The translations under genes were made by a program, and so were the position numbers. From Planctomycetota bacterium (GTDB lineage: Bacteria; Planctomycetota; Phycisphaerae; Sedimentisphaerales; Anaerobacaceae), in NCBI GenBank assembly GCA_003644295.1, contig QNBZ01000016.1, positions 1 to 11,835 of the forward strand: a stretch of 11,835 bases of DNA, given 5' to 3'. The notes below the pieces were generated by a model. That model saw only the letters and a program-made list of their open reading frames with translations, had not been told where the DNA came from and searched no databases. Shown piece by piece: positions 1-6,951 of this stretch. Position 1 is the first letter of the stretch. Every line of letters begins with the position of its first letter.

Positions 1-1
1 A

Positions 2-1231
2 CAAATCGAACTGCTCGGCACCGAGCTTGGACAGGCCTATGAAGAGTTAGTTCTGCTTCACAAGCTCAGCACAAATATGATGGTGAACGAATCAGATGCC
101 AACTATCTGCAAACGGCTTGTGATAGCTTAACCGAAATCGTCAGCGTTGAAGGTATCGCAATACTGCTGGAAAAGACCGTAGAGAACGAAAAAAAACTGG
201 TTCTGGCCGCGGGACGTGGGGACATAGATATAGACGACCGAACAACGGCTGTCTTATACAGCCGGTTAGTAGATGAAATAAAAAACGGCAAAGATGCCCT
301 GCTGGACAGCAAAGTGGATTCACCTTTCAAGTATAGCTGGCCGGACAATATAAAAAGCATTATCGCAGTACCATTGCACGGCAAAGACAGAGGATATGGC
401 AGCTTTGGAAAACAGACTCAAGTCAGCAGCTCGATAATAGGAATGATGGTTGCGGTCAATAACATCGACAAGCTGGATTTCGACAGCGCCGATATAAAAC
501 TATTCGACTCTGTGGCCAGCAGTTGTGCCGTGTTCATCGAGAACAGCAGGTTATTCAATGACCTCAAAGAATTATTTATAGGTTCGTTGAAGGCATTAAC
601 AAGCAGCATTGACGCCAAGGACCCATACACGCGTGGCCATTCCGAAAGGGTTGCGTTCATTTCGCACTGGATTGCCAAAAGATGCGCCGATGAACAGATG
701 CTGAACGAGGAACAGGTGAGCAGGATTTATTTAGCAGGGCTGCTTCACGATATAGGGAAAATAGGGATAAACGAGGCGGTACTGTGTAAAAAAGGCCGAC
801 TAACAGAGCAGGAAATCGACCATATAAGAACACATCCGACAATAGGAGCGGACATATTATGTGGAATAAAACAAATGCGCGATATTGTTCCGGGCGTATT
901 GTGTCACCACGAACGAATAGACGGCAAAGGTTATCCGGATGGTTTAGCCGGTGAGCAAATACCACTCATAGGCAAAATTATCGGCTTGGCAGACAGTTTT
1001 GATGCGATGACCTCGAAGCGAGTTTACAGGGACGCAATGACCGTGGAACAGGCGCTGGAGGAAATAAAGAAAGGATTAGGAACGCAGTTTGACGAAAAAA
1101 TCGGAAAGATATTTCTCAACAGCGATGTTTATCAACTCTGGGATATTATACAGAGTGAGCTTACAGGGACTTGCAACAAAGACGATTTTGCTAAATATGG
1201 GGCTATGGCTGTGGGGACGTTAATAAGATGA
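2..1231 (+). CDS. GAF/HD-GYP domain cyclic-di-GMP phosphodiesterase (5' end outside window)
   Basis: Probable signalling phosphodiesterase that hydrolyses cyclic di-GMP; family knowledge, not shown here. The frame is open to the left edge. The upstream codons read as a coiled-coil-like lead (E-E-L-V-L-L-H-K-L-S-T-N-M) of the kind that precedes GAF domains, so the Met at 77 is probably internal. Numbering from that Met: a GAF-like domain covers about residues 5-155 and the HD-GYP domain about 170-360. HD-GYP landmarks are His188 (RGHSERV), His-Asp 224-225 in HDIGKIG, the HHERIDGKGYPDG block at 277-289, the D-x-F-D-A-M-T-S segment and G-T-Q-F-D, so the metal-binding set looks complete. The stop codon overlaps the start of the STAS gene by 4 bp (ATGA), which implies translational coupling. 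The input sensed by GAF and by the missing N-terminus is unknown. Confidence 0.9.
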   Translation, partial: QIELLGTELGQAYEELVLLHKLSTNMMVNESDANYLQTACDSLTEIVSVEGIAILLEKTVENEKKLVLAAGRGDIDIDDRTTAVLYSRLVDEIKNGKDALLDSKVDSPFKYSWPDNIKSIIAVPLHGKDRGYGSFGKQTQVSSSIIGMMVAVNNIDKLDFDSADIKLFDSVASSCAVFIENSRLFNDLKELFIGSLKALTSSIDAKDPYTRGHSERVAFISHWIAKRCADEQMLNEEQVSRIYLAGLLHDIGKIGINEAVLCKKGRLTEQEIDHIRTHPTIGADILCGIKQMRDIVPGVLCHHERIDGKGYPDGLAGEQIPLIGKIIGLADSFDAMTSKRVYRDAMTVEQALEEIKKGLGTQFDEKIGKIFLNSDVYQLWDIIQSELTGTCNKDDFAKYGAMAVGTLIR

Positions 1232-1563
1232 AAGTTAAAACGCAGGATTATAACAATGTTACTGTCGTTGAACTACAGGGAGAACTAGACAGTGAATTTA
1301 CCGACCTGCTTCAAAATACCATCACTGGCATAATCAACTCACACAAAGCCGGCATCGTGCTTGATATGAGCGGCGTAGGATTTATTGACAGTGAGGGATT
1401 AGAACAGTTGTTATGGGTACGGGATTACTGTCATGAAAACGACTGCCAGCTCAGGTTAGCCGGACTTGATGAGAACTGCAGGAAAATTTTGGAGATTACT
1501 CGGCTTGAAAATGAATTTGACCGCTACGCCGAGCTTGCCGAGGCGGTAAAAAGTTTTGTGTAG
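1228..1563 (+). CDS. STAS-domain protein, anti-sigma factor antagonist-like
   Basis: A 111-residue single-domain protein of the SpoIIAA/RsbV type. Such proteins usually act in partner switching: phosphorylation on a conserved Ser controls binding to an anti-sigma kinase or other target. The diagnostic stretch is L-D-M-S-G-V-G-F-I-D-S-E-G-L, with the candidate phosphoserine at Ser55. The length is normal for the family. The start codon overlaps the HD-GYP stop by 4 bp and has no strong ribosome binding site of its own, so translation is probably coupled. No anti-sigma kinase or phosphatase gene is visible in the window, so the partner is unknown. Confidence in the fold is high; the pathway is inferred. 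Confidence 0.9.
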   Translation: MKVKTQDYNNVTVVELQGELDSEFTDLLQNTITGIINSHKAGIVLDMSGVGFIDSEGLEQLLWVRDYCHENDCQLRLAGLDENCRKILEITRLENEFDRYAELAEAVKSFV

Positions 1564-1584
1564 AGAACAAACATATTTTCCGTT

Positions 1585-1609
1585 AGCCCACCGATTTATT
1601 CGGGGGGTT
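1585..1609. other. Imperfect hairpin between STAS gene and pilB/gspE
   Basis: Positions 1585-1594 can pair with 1600-1609 around a 5-nt loop, with one A-G mismatch and one G-T pair. No T-run follows on the + strand, so it is not a textbook intrinsic terminator. It could be a dispersed palindromic repeat or an mRNA-stability element. The next 35 bp are repeat-like (ACGCAATACGAGAT type) and run into the start codon of the downstream ATPase gene. Confidence 0.35.
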
Positions 1610-1642
1610 GGAAAACACAATACGCAATACGAGATGTGAGAT

Positions 1643-3376
1643 ATGAGTCAAGTAGCGACTGGAAACAAGATGCGATTAGGACAACTGCTGCAAGCACGTG
1701 GCGTTGTTACAGCCGAACAGATAGAGAAGGTTCTCGCTGAACAGAGCGATAAGGGCCATCGAAAACTTCTCGGCGAGCTTCTGGTCGAAAACAATTACTG
1801 CACGGAAAATCAAATAACCTCTGCGCTGGCAGAGGCCTACGGCCTGCCTTATGCCCAGGTTAGTCCGAAAATATGCGATGCAAAAACACTTGATATCTTG
1901 CCGAGGGAATTTCTCGAAGAACATATAGTTCTGCCGTTGTTTAAGGTTTACGACGTGCTTACGGTAGCTGTTGGCGAACCGACGAATGTTTTTTTGCTCG
2001 ACGAAATCGAGCGTATAAGCGGCTGTAAAGTACAGGTGGTCTGTGCAACGAATAAGGATATTAAAGCCACATTGGAAACGTATCTGCCGGCCGCCAACGT
2101 CTTTGTCATCGACGACATTATTGACGAAGAAGGGCTTGAAGAATTCACTCTGATAGAAAATATCCCACAGGACATAGGTAATCTTGAAGAGATGGCCGGC
2201 CAATCGCCGGTAGTAAAGCTGGTTAATTATCTGCTTTATAACGCCGTTCGGGAGAACGCCAGCGATATTCATATAGAGCCGGATGATAAGAAGTTGCGTG
2301 TCAGATACAGAGTTGACGGCAGGTTATATGAGAAAATGACTCCGCCATATCAGATGCATTCGGCAATTGTTTCGCGTATCAAAATTATGGCAGAGATGGA
2401 CATTGCGCAACGGCGACTTCCTCAGGACGGCAGCATTCATATTTTAGTGGAAGGCAAGCCGATTGACTTGAGAGTCTCGGTTATGCCGGGCAACGCCGGC
2501 GAAAAAACAGTTATCAGAATTCTCAACCCACAAAAGGTTCTTTTTAATCTTGAGTCGCTCGGCTTTACCTACGAAAATCTGCGGCTCTACAGGCAGCTAA
2601 TGCGGTCTCCAAACGGAGTAATTTTAGTAACCGGCCCAACCGGCTCAGGGAAAAATACCACACTTTACGCTACTCTCGCTGAACTGAACACAGACGAGGT
2701 GAACATCTGCACGGTAGAAGACCCGGTAGAATGTAATATGGCCGGAATTAATCAGTTTCAGGTGAACCCAATTACGGGCTTTGAATTCTCGACAGCGCTA
2801 AGAAATTTGTTAAGACAGGACCCTGATATAATAATGGTTGGTGAGATTCGTGACGAAGACACAGCCGGTATTGTGGTTCAATCGGCTTTGACCGGCCATT
2901 TAGTTCTCTCGACTCTGCATACGAACGATGCACCAGGCGCAGTAACACGATTGCTGGATTTGGGTGTCGCTCCTTATCTGGTCAGCGCATCACTGGTTGC
3001 GGTTTTAGCCCAGCGATTAGTGCGAAAAATATGTCCGAATTGCAAAACGGAATACGAACCGCCTGTTAGTATAAGAAAAGCGGTCGAACAGTTAAGCGGA
3101 AAAGTTGAGCATTTTTACCGTGGCGTAGGTTGTAAAAAGTGCCGGAATACCGGTTGTACCGGACGAATTGCCATTCACGAGTTGTTTGTACCAAACGAAG
3201 AAATTGTGGAAATGATTAACAATCAGGCCAGTTACAAGGAATTGAGAGATAAGGCGCTGAATAACGGAATGATTCCTCTTCAACTGGATGGCCTCGAAAA
3301 GGTAAAGGCCGGGATTGTCTCTGTCGAAGAAGTATTGAAAACAACCCAGACAGCAAAAAACGAAAATAATTTATGA
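1643..3376 (+). CDS. GspE/PilB-type secretion or pilus assembly ATPase
   Basis: Cytoplasmic hexameric ATPase that powers type II secretion or type IV pilus extension. Its 577 residues are normal for GspE/PilB. An N-terminal MshEN/T2SSE_N-like region (about residues 5-150, starting L-G-Q-L-L-Q-A-R-G) precedes the ATPase core. In the core are the Walker A block G-P-T-G-S-G-K at 331-337, the Asp box V-E-D-P-V-E, the Walker B region D-I-I-M-V-G-E-I-R-D with Glu401, and the His box T-G-H-L-V-L-S-T-L-H-T-N-D. A zinc-binding cysteine set C464-x2-C467 and C497-x2-C500 favours the GspE/PilB branch over retraction ATPases. Oddity: the Ser/Thr expected after the Walker Lys is Asn338 (codon AAT). The start at 1643 is preceded by GAGATGTGAGAT, a modest ribosome binding site. 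GspF/PilC follows 25 bp downstream. GspE and PilB cannot be told apart from this window alone. Confidence 0.95.
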   Translation: MSQVATGNKMRLGQLLQARGVVTAEQIEKVLAEQSDKGHRKLLGELLVENNYCTENQITSALAEAYGLPYAQVSPKICDAKTLDILPREFLEEHIVLPLFKVYDVLTVAVGEPTNVFLLDEIERISGCKVQVVCATNKDIKATLETYLPAANVFVIDDIIDEEGLEEFTLIENIPQDIGNLEEMAGQSPVVKLVNYLLYNAVRENASDIHIEPDDKKLRVRYRVDGRLYEKMTPPYQMHSAIVSRIKIMAEMDIAQRRLPQDGSIHILVEGKPIDLRVSVMPGNAGEKTVIRILNPQKVLFNLESLGFTYENLRLYRQLMRSPNGVILVTGPTGSGKNTTLYATLAELNTDEVNICTVEDPVECNMAGINQFQVNPITGFEFSTALRNLLRQDPDIIMVGEIRDEDTAGIVVQSALTGHLVLSTLHTNDAPGAVTRLLDLGVAPYLVSASLVAVLAQRLVRKICPNCKTEYEPPVSIRKAVEQLSGKVEHFYRGVGCKKCRNTGCTGRIAIHELFVPNEEIVEMINNQASYKELRDKALNNGMIPLQLDGLEKVKAGIVSVEEVLKTTQTAKNENNL

Positions 3377-3401
3377 CAATCAGCAATCTGAAAACTGATA
3401 A

Positions 3402-4583
3402 ATGGTTACGTTAGAAACAAAAACTATAGAAGAGCCGACGAATATAGCGGACAGCGGCAAGTGGACAGCGAACAGTAAAAGAAAACTGAACGCTGAACGC
3501 TCTACGCTGAACACTAATTTTTATAAGACGAGAGTGAAACAAACAGACCTGATAGTATTTACGACGCAGCTATCGGTGATGCTGGATAGCGGGGTGATAC
3601 TTAGCGATGCTCTCGATGTTATTGCCGAGCAATCGGAACAGGGCCCGTTCAAGGAGATGGTTGCCAATGTAGCCGAGATAGTCAAACACGGCGAAAACTT
3701 TTCGGAAGCGCTGCTTGTTTATCCGAAGGTTTTCAATCCGATGTTCATCAGTATGGTCAGGGCATCAGAGGCCTCCGGCAGAATGCCGGAAATGCTGAAC
3801 GTGCTTAGCAGCTATCTGGACTTCGAGGCGGAAACTCGCAGGCACATTAAAGGCGCATTGACATATCCGTTCATAATGGCGGCGATGGCCATAGTGGCGA
3901 TGTCAACGATGATATTATTTGTTCTGCCAAGGTTCACGAAAATTTATGAAATCAGGGGCGCAACACTTCCGGGAATTACCAGGGCGCTGATTAAAATTGT
4001 CAACATCATAGGAGACGCCCAGGTGATGACACTGATTTTAACAATGTCGATATTGGCATCCGCAGCTTTATATTACTGGCTCGGCACACGAACCGGTCGG
4101 CGGACAATGGATTTCATAAAAATACACACGCCAGTGATTGGTACGATGTTCATCGATGCTGTAATAACTCGTAGTATGCGTATTATGGCAACAATGATTA
4201 ATACCGGCGTAAGTCTGCTGGACACAATAGAAGTAATCCGAAGCTCGTGCAGGAATGATTACTTCGAGCGACTTTGGTCGGATGCAGACAAAAAGATTCG
4301 CGACGGTTACCAGTTATCCGAGGCAATACAGGTTTCGATATGTAATAAGTTAATTGCACCAGGGATTATACGGATGCTTCGAGCAGGAGAAAAGAGCGGC
4401 CAGCTTGGTGAGGTAAGCGATAAAATATCGACTTTCTACGAAAAAAAACTACACGCCTCGATTAAGAGCGTTACGGCTCTTATAGAGCCGACTATGATAA
4501 TAATTTTGGGCGGTATCATCGGCACTATTGCGATAGCATTACTGCTACCGATACTAAAAATATCAAGCGTAATTTCCCACTAA
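3402..4583 (+). CDS. GspF/PilC-type inner-membrane platform protein
   Basis: Polytopic inner-membrane protein that connects the assembly ATPase to the pseudopilus or pilus. It has 393 residues with two T2SSF repeats, about 50-175 (F-T-T-Q-L-S-V-M-L-D-S-G-V) and 253-375 (I-T-R-S-M-R-I-M-A-T-M-I-N-T-G-V). Hydrophobic segments lie near 155-175, 207-227 and 364-387, the usual three. The P-x-F-x-x-M-x-x-x-G-E-x-S-G signature appears as FNPMFISMVRASEASGRM and again as APGIIRMLRAGEKSG. The first 45 residues are not conserved-looking and are encoded by repeat-like DNA (3447-3512). The ATG at 3402 has no clear ribosome binding site, and a GTG at 3534 (residue 45) just before the domain is an alternative start. 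It forms an operon with the ATPase gene, separated by 25 bp. Confidence 0.93.
   Translation: MVTLETKTIEEPTNIADSGKWTANSKRKLNAERSTLNTNFYKTRVKQTDLIVFTTQLSVMLDSGVILSDALDVIAEQSEQGPFKEMVANVAEIVKHGENFSEALLVYPKVFNPMFISMVRASEASGRMPEMLNVLSSYLDFEAETRRHIKGALTYPFIMAAMAIVAMSTMILFVLPRFTKIYEIRGATLPGITRALIKIVNIIGDAQVMTLILTMSILASAALYYWLGTRTGRRTMDFIKIHTPVIGTMFIDAVITRSMRIMATMINTGVSLLDTIEVIRSSCRNDYFERLWSDADKKIRDGYQLSEAIQVSICNKLIAPGIIRMLRAGEKSGQLGEVSDKISTFYEKKLHASIKSVTALIEPTMIIILGGIIGTIAIALLLPILKISSVISH
3447..3512. repeat. Short-unit repeat-like DNA inside the 5' end of gspF/pilC
   Basis: The stretch contains near-copies GCGGACAGCG (3447-3456) and GTGGACAGCG (3461-3470), then CTGAACG-type units between 3486 and 3512. 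The units look like a degenerate microsatellite normally expected between genes, but here they are translated as the non-conserved N-terminus. Similar simple text lies at 1618-1645, 3378-3402 and 8890-8927. Confidence 0.4.
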
Positions 4584-4628
4584 CATCAATTTGTTTAGCC
4601 ACGCCACCCGTGGGCGAGCCATATTTAA

Positions 4629-5119
4629 CACGCACTTCTCACAACCCCATTGAAAAAGCTCCTTGTTATGGCATAAAGCCTTCATAAGAAAAAACTTAAA
4701 CCAAAGACAAGAAGCTGTCTTGCGAAAACACACTGTAATCAAAAAACCCTCGAATTTCAAACAGAAAATTCCCGCAAAATCGTCACTCATTTCAACAGTG
4801 GTAACATCTCATCCGACTCCGGTGGACTGCTTCTTCGGCAGGTTGAACAAATTACCGATATAATTCGCCAGTTTGCCAGATGCTTTACCGACCATCGATA
4901 CTCTGACTTAATCGAGCAGATTAAGGCAACGGTTCACAAGGTATGGGTTTGTCTGTCTGAAAATTATCCGTATCAGCAGCTTTTTAAGCAGGTGTATGAA
5001 AATCTTCGCCGATTTTGTAAGCTGCCAATACTGAAAAACCTTGCATAAAAAGATGATATGTTTAGCCGCTCTGTGCCGTGAAAAAACATCCCAAAATCAG
5101 GTATTGTGAGAAATGCAGG
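4629..5119 (+). mobile_element. Degraded, internally deleted IS1380-family element
   Basis: This is a small element of about 491 bp bounded by inverted ends. Positions 4632-4644 read GCACTTCTCACAA, and the complement of 5104-5116 reads GCATTTCTCACAA, 12 of 13 identical. Extending outward to 4626-4644 and 5104-5122 keeps 16 of 19 matches. The exact ends are inferred: with ends at 4629 and 5119 the flanking tetranucleotides are TTAA (left) and TTAG (right), a possible decayed 4-bp target duplication. Inside is a transposase reading frame made only of the N- and C-terminal parts of an IS1380 transposase. An intact family member has a transposase several times longer, so this copy is non-autonomous. 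It follows the gspF/pilC stop, where a pseudopilin gene might have been expected. Confidence 0.7.
4731..5048 (+). pseudogene. IS1380-type transposase remnant (internal deletion, start codon lost)
   Basis: The frame running to the TAA at 5046-5048 is open back to a stop at 4674 but has no usable ATG. Its translation contains N-Q-K-T-L-E-F-Q-T, then S-G-N-I-S-S-D-S-G-G-L-L-L-R-Q-V-E, then F-A-R-C-F-T-D-H-R-Y-S-D-L-I-E-Q. These match the N-terminal hallmark of IS1380 transposases (ISSDGG-LLLREV...CFTDHR). From about 4920 the reading continues in frame into a C-terminal-like tail with S-E-N-Y-P-Y-Q-Q-L-F-K-Q-V. The whole catalytic DDE core (roughly 300 or more residues in intact members) is missing, so the product cannot transpose. 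Family assignment is from memory of the conserved motifs. Confidence 0.75.
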
Positions 5120-5123
5120 TTAG

Positions 5124-5232
5124 CAATCTGTCAAAATTGAACCTGTTGATGTTGAGGAATTGATAAATAGAAATATCTGGAATTTATAGAAGCAGTAAAC
5201 TCAGGCACTGACTAAAACAACCTGTCGAATTC
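5124..5232. other. Flank between IS1380 relic and convergent gene; short open tail
   Basis: No gene is supported here. A + strand frame from 5124 to the TAG at 5187-5189 reads 21 protein-like residues (V-K-I-E-P-V-D-V-E-E-L-I-N-R-N-I-W-N-L at its end). It begins right at the edge of the IS relic, so it could be the truncated tail of a gene broken by the insertion; this is weak. No convincing terminator was seen for the convergent - strand gene ending at 5233. Confidence 0.2.
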
Positions 5233-6195
5233 TTACTCGGTCTCTGGCTCGGATTCCGGTGCCGGCTCGGCAGTTCCTTCCACTTTCGGCTTCTTTTGCT
5301 TCTTCGCCTTCGGCTTCTTTGCGGACTTTGTGCCGCTGCTGGTGAGTATAAAAGCCCCGCCAACTATCAAACCCGCCACCACGATAACTCCAATCACAAT
5401 ATACCATATTGCGCCCTGTATTTTTTCCAGAACCGCAGGCATTAAATCGTTGAAGCCGGCTACCGCCACTACAGCGGTATAGGCAACGGCCAGCAAAGGC
5501 AAAAACAACATAAACCCAAATGCGTTACTTATCGTATCCGGCTCCGGCTCAACATAGCCCCGAACCATCGCCGATACATCCGGGCCGGCCTGCAACGTTT
5601 CCGAAAGCATTTGTTCTGCATCTACACCAACTTCCATCGCCGAGCCGGACGCACCAACTTCCTGACCCTCTTCGCCTTCAGGCGTATAAATCTCATCAAG
5701 AATACCGCCTAACGAGGTGTCATCGGCCTGCAGTGAAAGGTCTAACAATCCTGACCCACTGCCGAAAGTATCCAAATTTACATCCTCTTCAATCTCCTCC
5801 AAAGATACCTCACCCTGTTCAGTTTTGGTCTCGCCGGCCAAATCGTCCGTTACATCCTGCTTGCTGTCTTTTTCTCCAAATGCGCTGGTTTCTTCACCAG
5901 AGATTACTGTATCGGCGTTTGTCAACCCACTTTCGGCTGGCACTGGCTCATCCGGCTCCGGCGCTAATGAAATCTCATCATTATCTGCCTGGCTCTCGGA
6001 TTGTGTGGAAGACTCTTCAGACGCCATAACAGTTGTGTCGGACGATAACGCTTCGACCTCATCAACCTTGAACAGTAAATTCGGGCCGTCACGAAACTCT
6101 CGCAATTTGCCCTGCTTGACTATCTCTCTTACTTGCTGCTCTGTCTTATTGAGTTTCTCGGCAACTTCTTCCAATGAATAGAACATGCCAGCCAT
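5233..6195 (-). CDS. Membrane-tethered helix-turn-helix protein (excisionase/MerR-like N-terminus)
   Basis: A 320-residue protein of unknown role. Residues 4-50 form a MerR/excisionase-type helix-turn-helix: Y-S-L-E-E-V-A-E-K-L-N-K-T-E-Q-Q-V-R-E-I-V-K-Q-G-K-L, then a wing-like R-D-G-P-N-L-L-F-K-V. Residues 52-220 are a strongly acidic, low-complexity linker containing a likely conserved patch G-S-G-S-G-L-L-D-L-S and D-D-T-S-L-G-G-I-L-D-E-I (146-169). Two hydrophobic helices follow (about 224-248 and 262-286), then a Lys-rich tail (290-304) and an acidic end. The charge pattern predicts both termini in the cytoplasm. The start at 6195 has a good ribosome binding site (GGGAGG, about 10 nt upstream). 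It lies 35 bp after the 152-residue gene and probably shares its transcript. DNA binding is inferred from the fold; a docking role for the HTH-like fold is also possible. Confidence 0.85.
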   Translation of the reverse strand: MAGMFYSLEEVAEKLNKTEQQVREIVKQGKLREFRDGPNLLFKVDEVEALSSDTTVMASEESSTQSESQADNDEISLAPEPDEPVPAESGLTNADTVISGEETSAFGEKDSKQDVTDDLAGETKTEQGEVSLEEIEEDVNLDTFGSGSGLLDLSLQADDTSLGGILDEIYTPEGEEGQEVGASGSAMEVGVDAEQMLSETLQAGPDVSAMVRGYVEPEPDTISNAFGFMLFLPLLAVAYTAVVAVAGFNDLMPAVLEKIQGAIWYIVIGVIVVAGLIVGGAFILTSSGTKSAKKPKAKKQKKPKVEGTAEPAPESEPETE

Positions 6196-6230
6196 AATTG
6201 CTCATCCTCCCATAAACCACAGCTTTTTTG

Positions 6231-6689
6231 TTAATCGGCTATATTACTATCGTTTGGCTCATCCACACGGAAAGCATTTACATCCGAATCCTGCTGTTTG
6301 CCCTCGTCCTGTTTTTTCCTCTGTTGGCCCAAATTTTCCAGGAGCATCCTTACTTGTTCCGGCTTCGGCTCAGCCGTGTTGTACTGCTGCAGCAGTCTGT
6401 CATATTTCCAGCTTCTCGCCGCCAACAATTTTAACCGATTGTAAGCTGGGCCGCGGCTGTTTATCTCGTAAATCCATAGTGTTTGTCCAGCCGTATCGAC
6501 CATCGCAAGCCCGTAGTTATCCCGCCCGAACCGAACCGGAACTACTAAAATACCACTATCTGAGTCGCTCTGTAACTGTCCTTGAGCGTTTTCCGGCAAG
6601 CCCATCCTGCCGCCTACAAAAAGCAGACACAATACCCCCAGCACAAGCAATGCCGGCAACAGCCATCGTCTTTCAGTTCCGTGTGTCAT
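6231..6689 (-). CDS. Small membrane-anchored protein of unknown function
   Basis: A 152-residue protein with a short basic start (T-E-R-R) and one hydrophobic helix at about 9-27, either an uncleaved signal anchor or a signal peptide. A predicted extracytoplasmic domain follows (about 46-120): G-I-L-V-V-P-V-R-F-G-R-D-N-Y-G-L-A-M-V-D, then a Tyr-rich L-W-I-Y-E-I-N, then L-K-L-L-A-A-R-S-W-K-Y-D-R-L-L-Q-Q-Y-N. The tail (121-152) is polar and probably disordered. The pattern of a value expressed as a final product plus L-A-A-R-x-x-x-Y-D-x-x-L-x-x-Y-N is seen, from memory, in uncharacterised planctomycete proteins; I cannot name a domain. It is the first gene of a two-gene unit with the membrane-tethered HTH gene. 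The start at 6689 is preceded by a distant purine-rich site (GAAAGGAA). Confidence 0.75.
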   Translation of the reverse strand: MTHGTERRWLLPALLVLGVLCLLFVGGRMGLPENAQGQLQSDSDSGILVVPVRFGRDNYGLAMVDTAGQTLWIYEINSRGPAYNRLKLLAARSWKYDRLLQQYNTAEPKPEQVRMLLENLGQQRKKQDEGKQQDSDVNAFRVDEPNDSNIAD

Positions 6690-6739
6690 AGTTTTGGAAT
6701 ATCGTTCCTTTCTACCGGGAAAGCAACTCTCATACTAAG

Positions 6740-6768
6740 ATTGTATATCAGCGTTTGCAAATATGCAA
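6740..6768 (-). promoter_or_regulatory. Candidate sigma-70-type promoter for the 6689/6195 gene pair
   Basis: On the - strand, TTGCAT (6768-6763) and TACAAT (6745-6740) are separated by exactly 17 bp. The -10 box is about 50 bp upstream of the ATG at 6689. This is a pattern match only. Confidence 0.4.
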
Positions 6769-6863
6769 GCCATTTTTCAACGAAATGCTGTAAATTCGAC
6801 GCCTGAAAAGTAATTTCAAACCGCTCCGAACATAATACGATTATATTGCAATACTAACGCAGT

Positions 6864-6894
6864 TTGTGTAAAATGCCTTTTTGACATATATAAT
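6864..6894 (+). promoter_or_regulatory. Candidate promoter for tRNA-Pro
   Basis: TTGTGT (6864-6869) and TATATA (6887-6892, overlapping TATAAT at 6889-6894) are 17 bp apart and lie about 58-60 bp before the tRNA 5' end. A TTGACA at 6881-6886 has no matching -10 box at the right distance. This is a pattern match only. Confidence 0.35.
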
Positions 6895-6951
6895 TTTGTT
6901 TTTCCGAAACGGCATCAGGCAATATGTGTCCAGCGGAAACCCCGGAATTGG

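Noticed and set aside
4601..4615. GC-rich imperfect palindrome after gspF/pilC as a terminator
   Set aside because: Only about four contiguous pairs and no following T-run.
4663..4863. + strand 66-codon ATG frame in the IS1380 region
   Set aside because: It is the wrong frame; the conserved transposase blocks are in the neighbouring frame, which has no ATG.
4592..5067. 9-bp direct repeat TGTTTAGCC at 4592-4600 and 5059-5067
   Set aside because: The second copy lies inside the IS1380 relic, so it cannot be its target duplication; probably chance.
5520..6181. Long + strand reading frames (169 and 154 codons) opposite the HTH protein gene
   Set aside because: They are antisense to a well-supported gene with a good ribosome binding site, and their products are Pro/Ser-rich without domain-like pattern.
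6185..6691. + strand 168-codon frame opposite the 152-residue gene
   Set aside because: Low-complexity His/Pro/Ser-rich translation antisense to a gene with a clear membrane anchor and structured domain.
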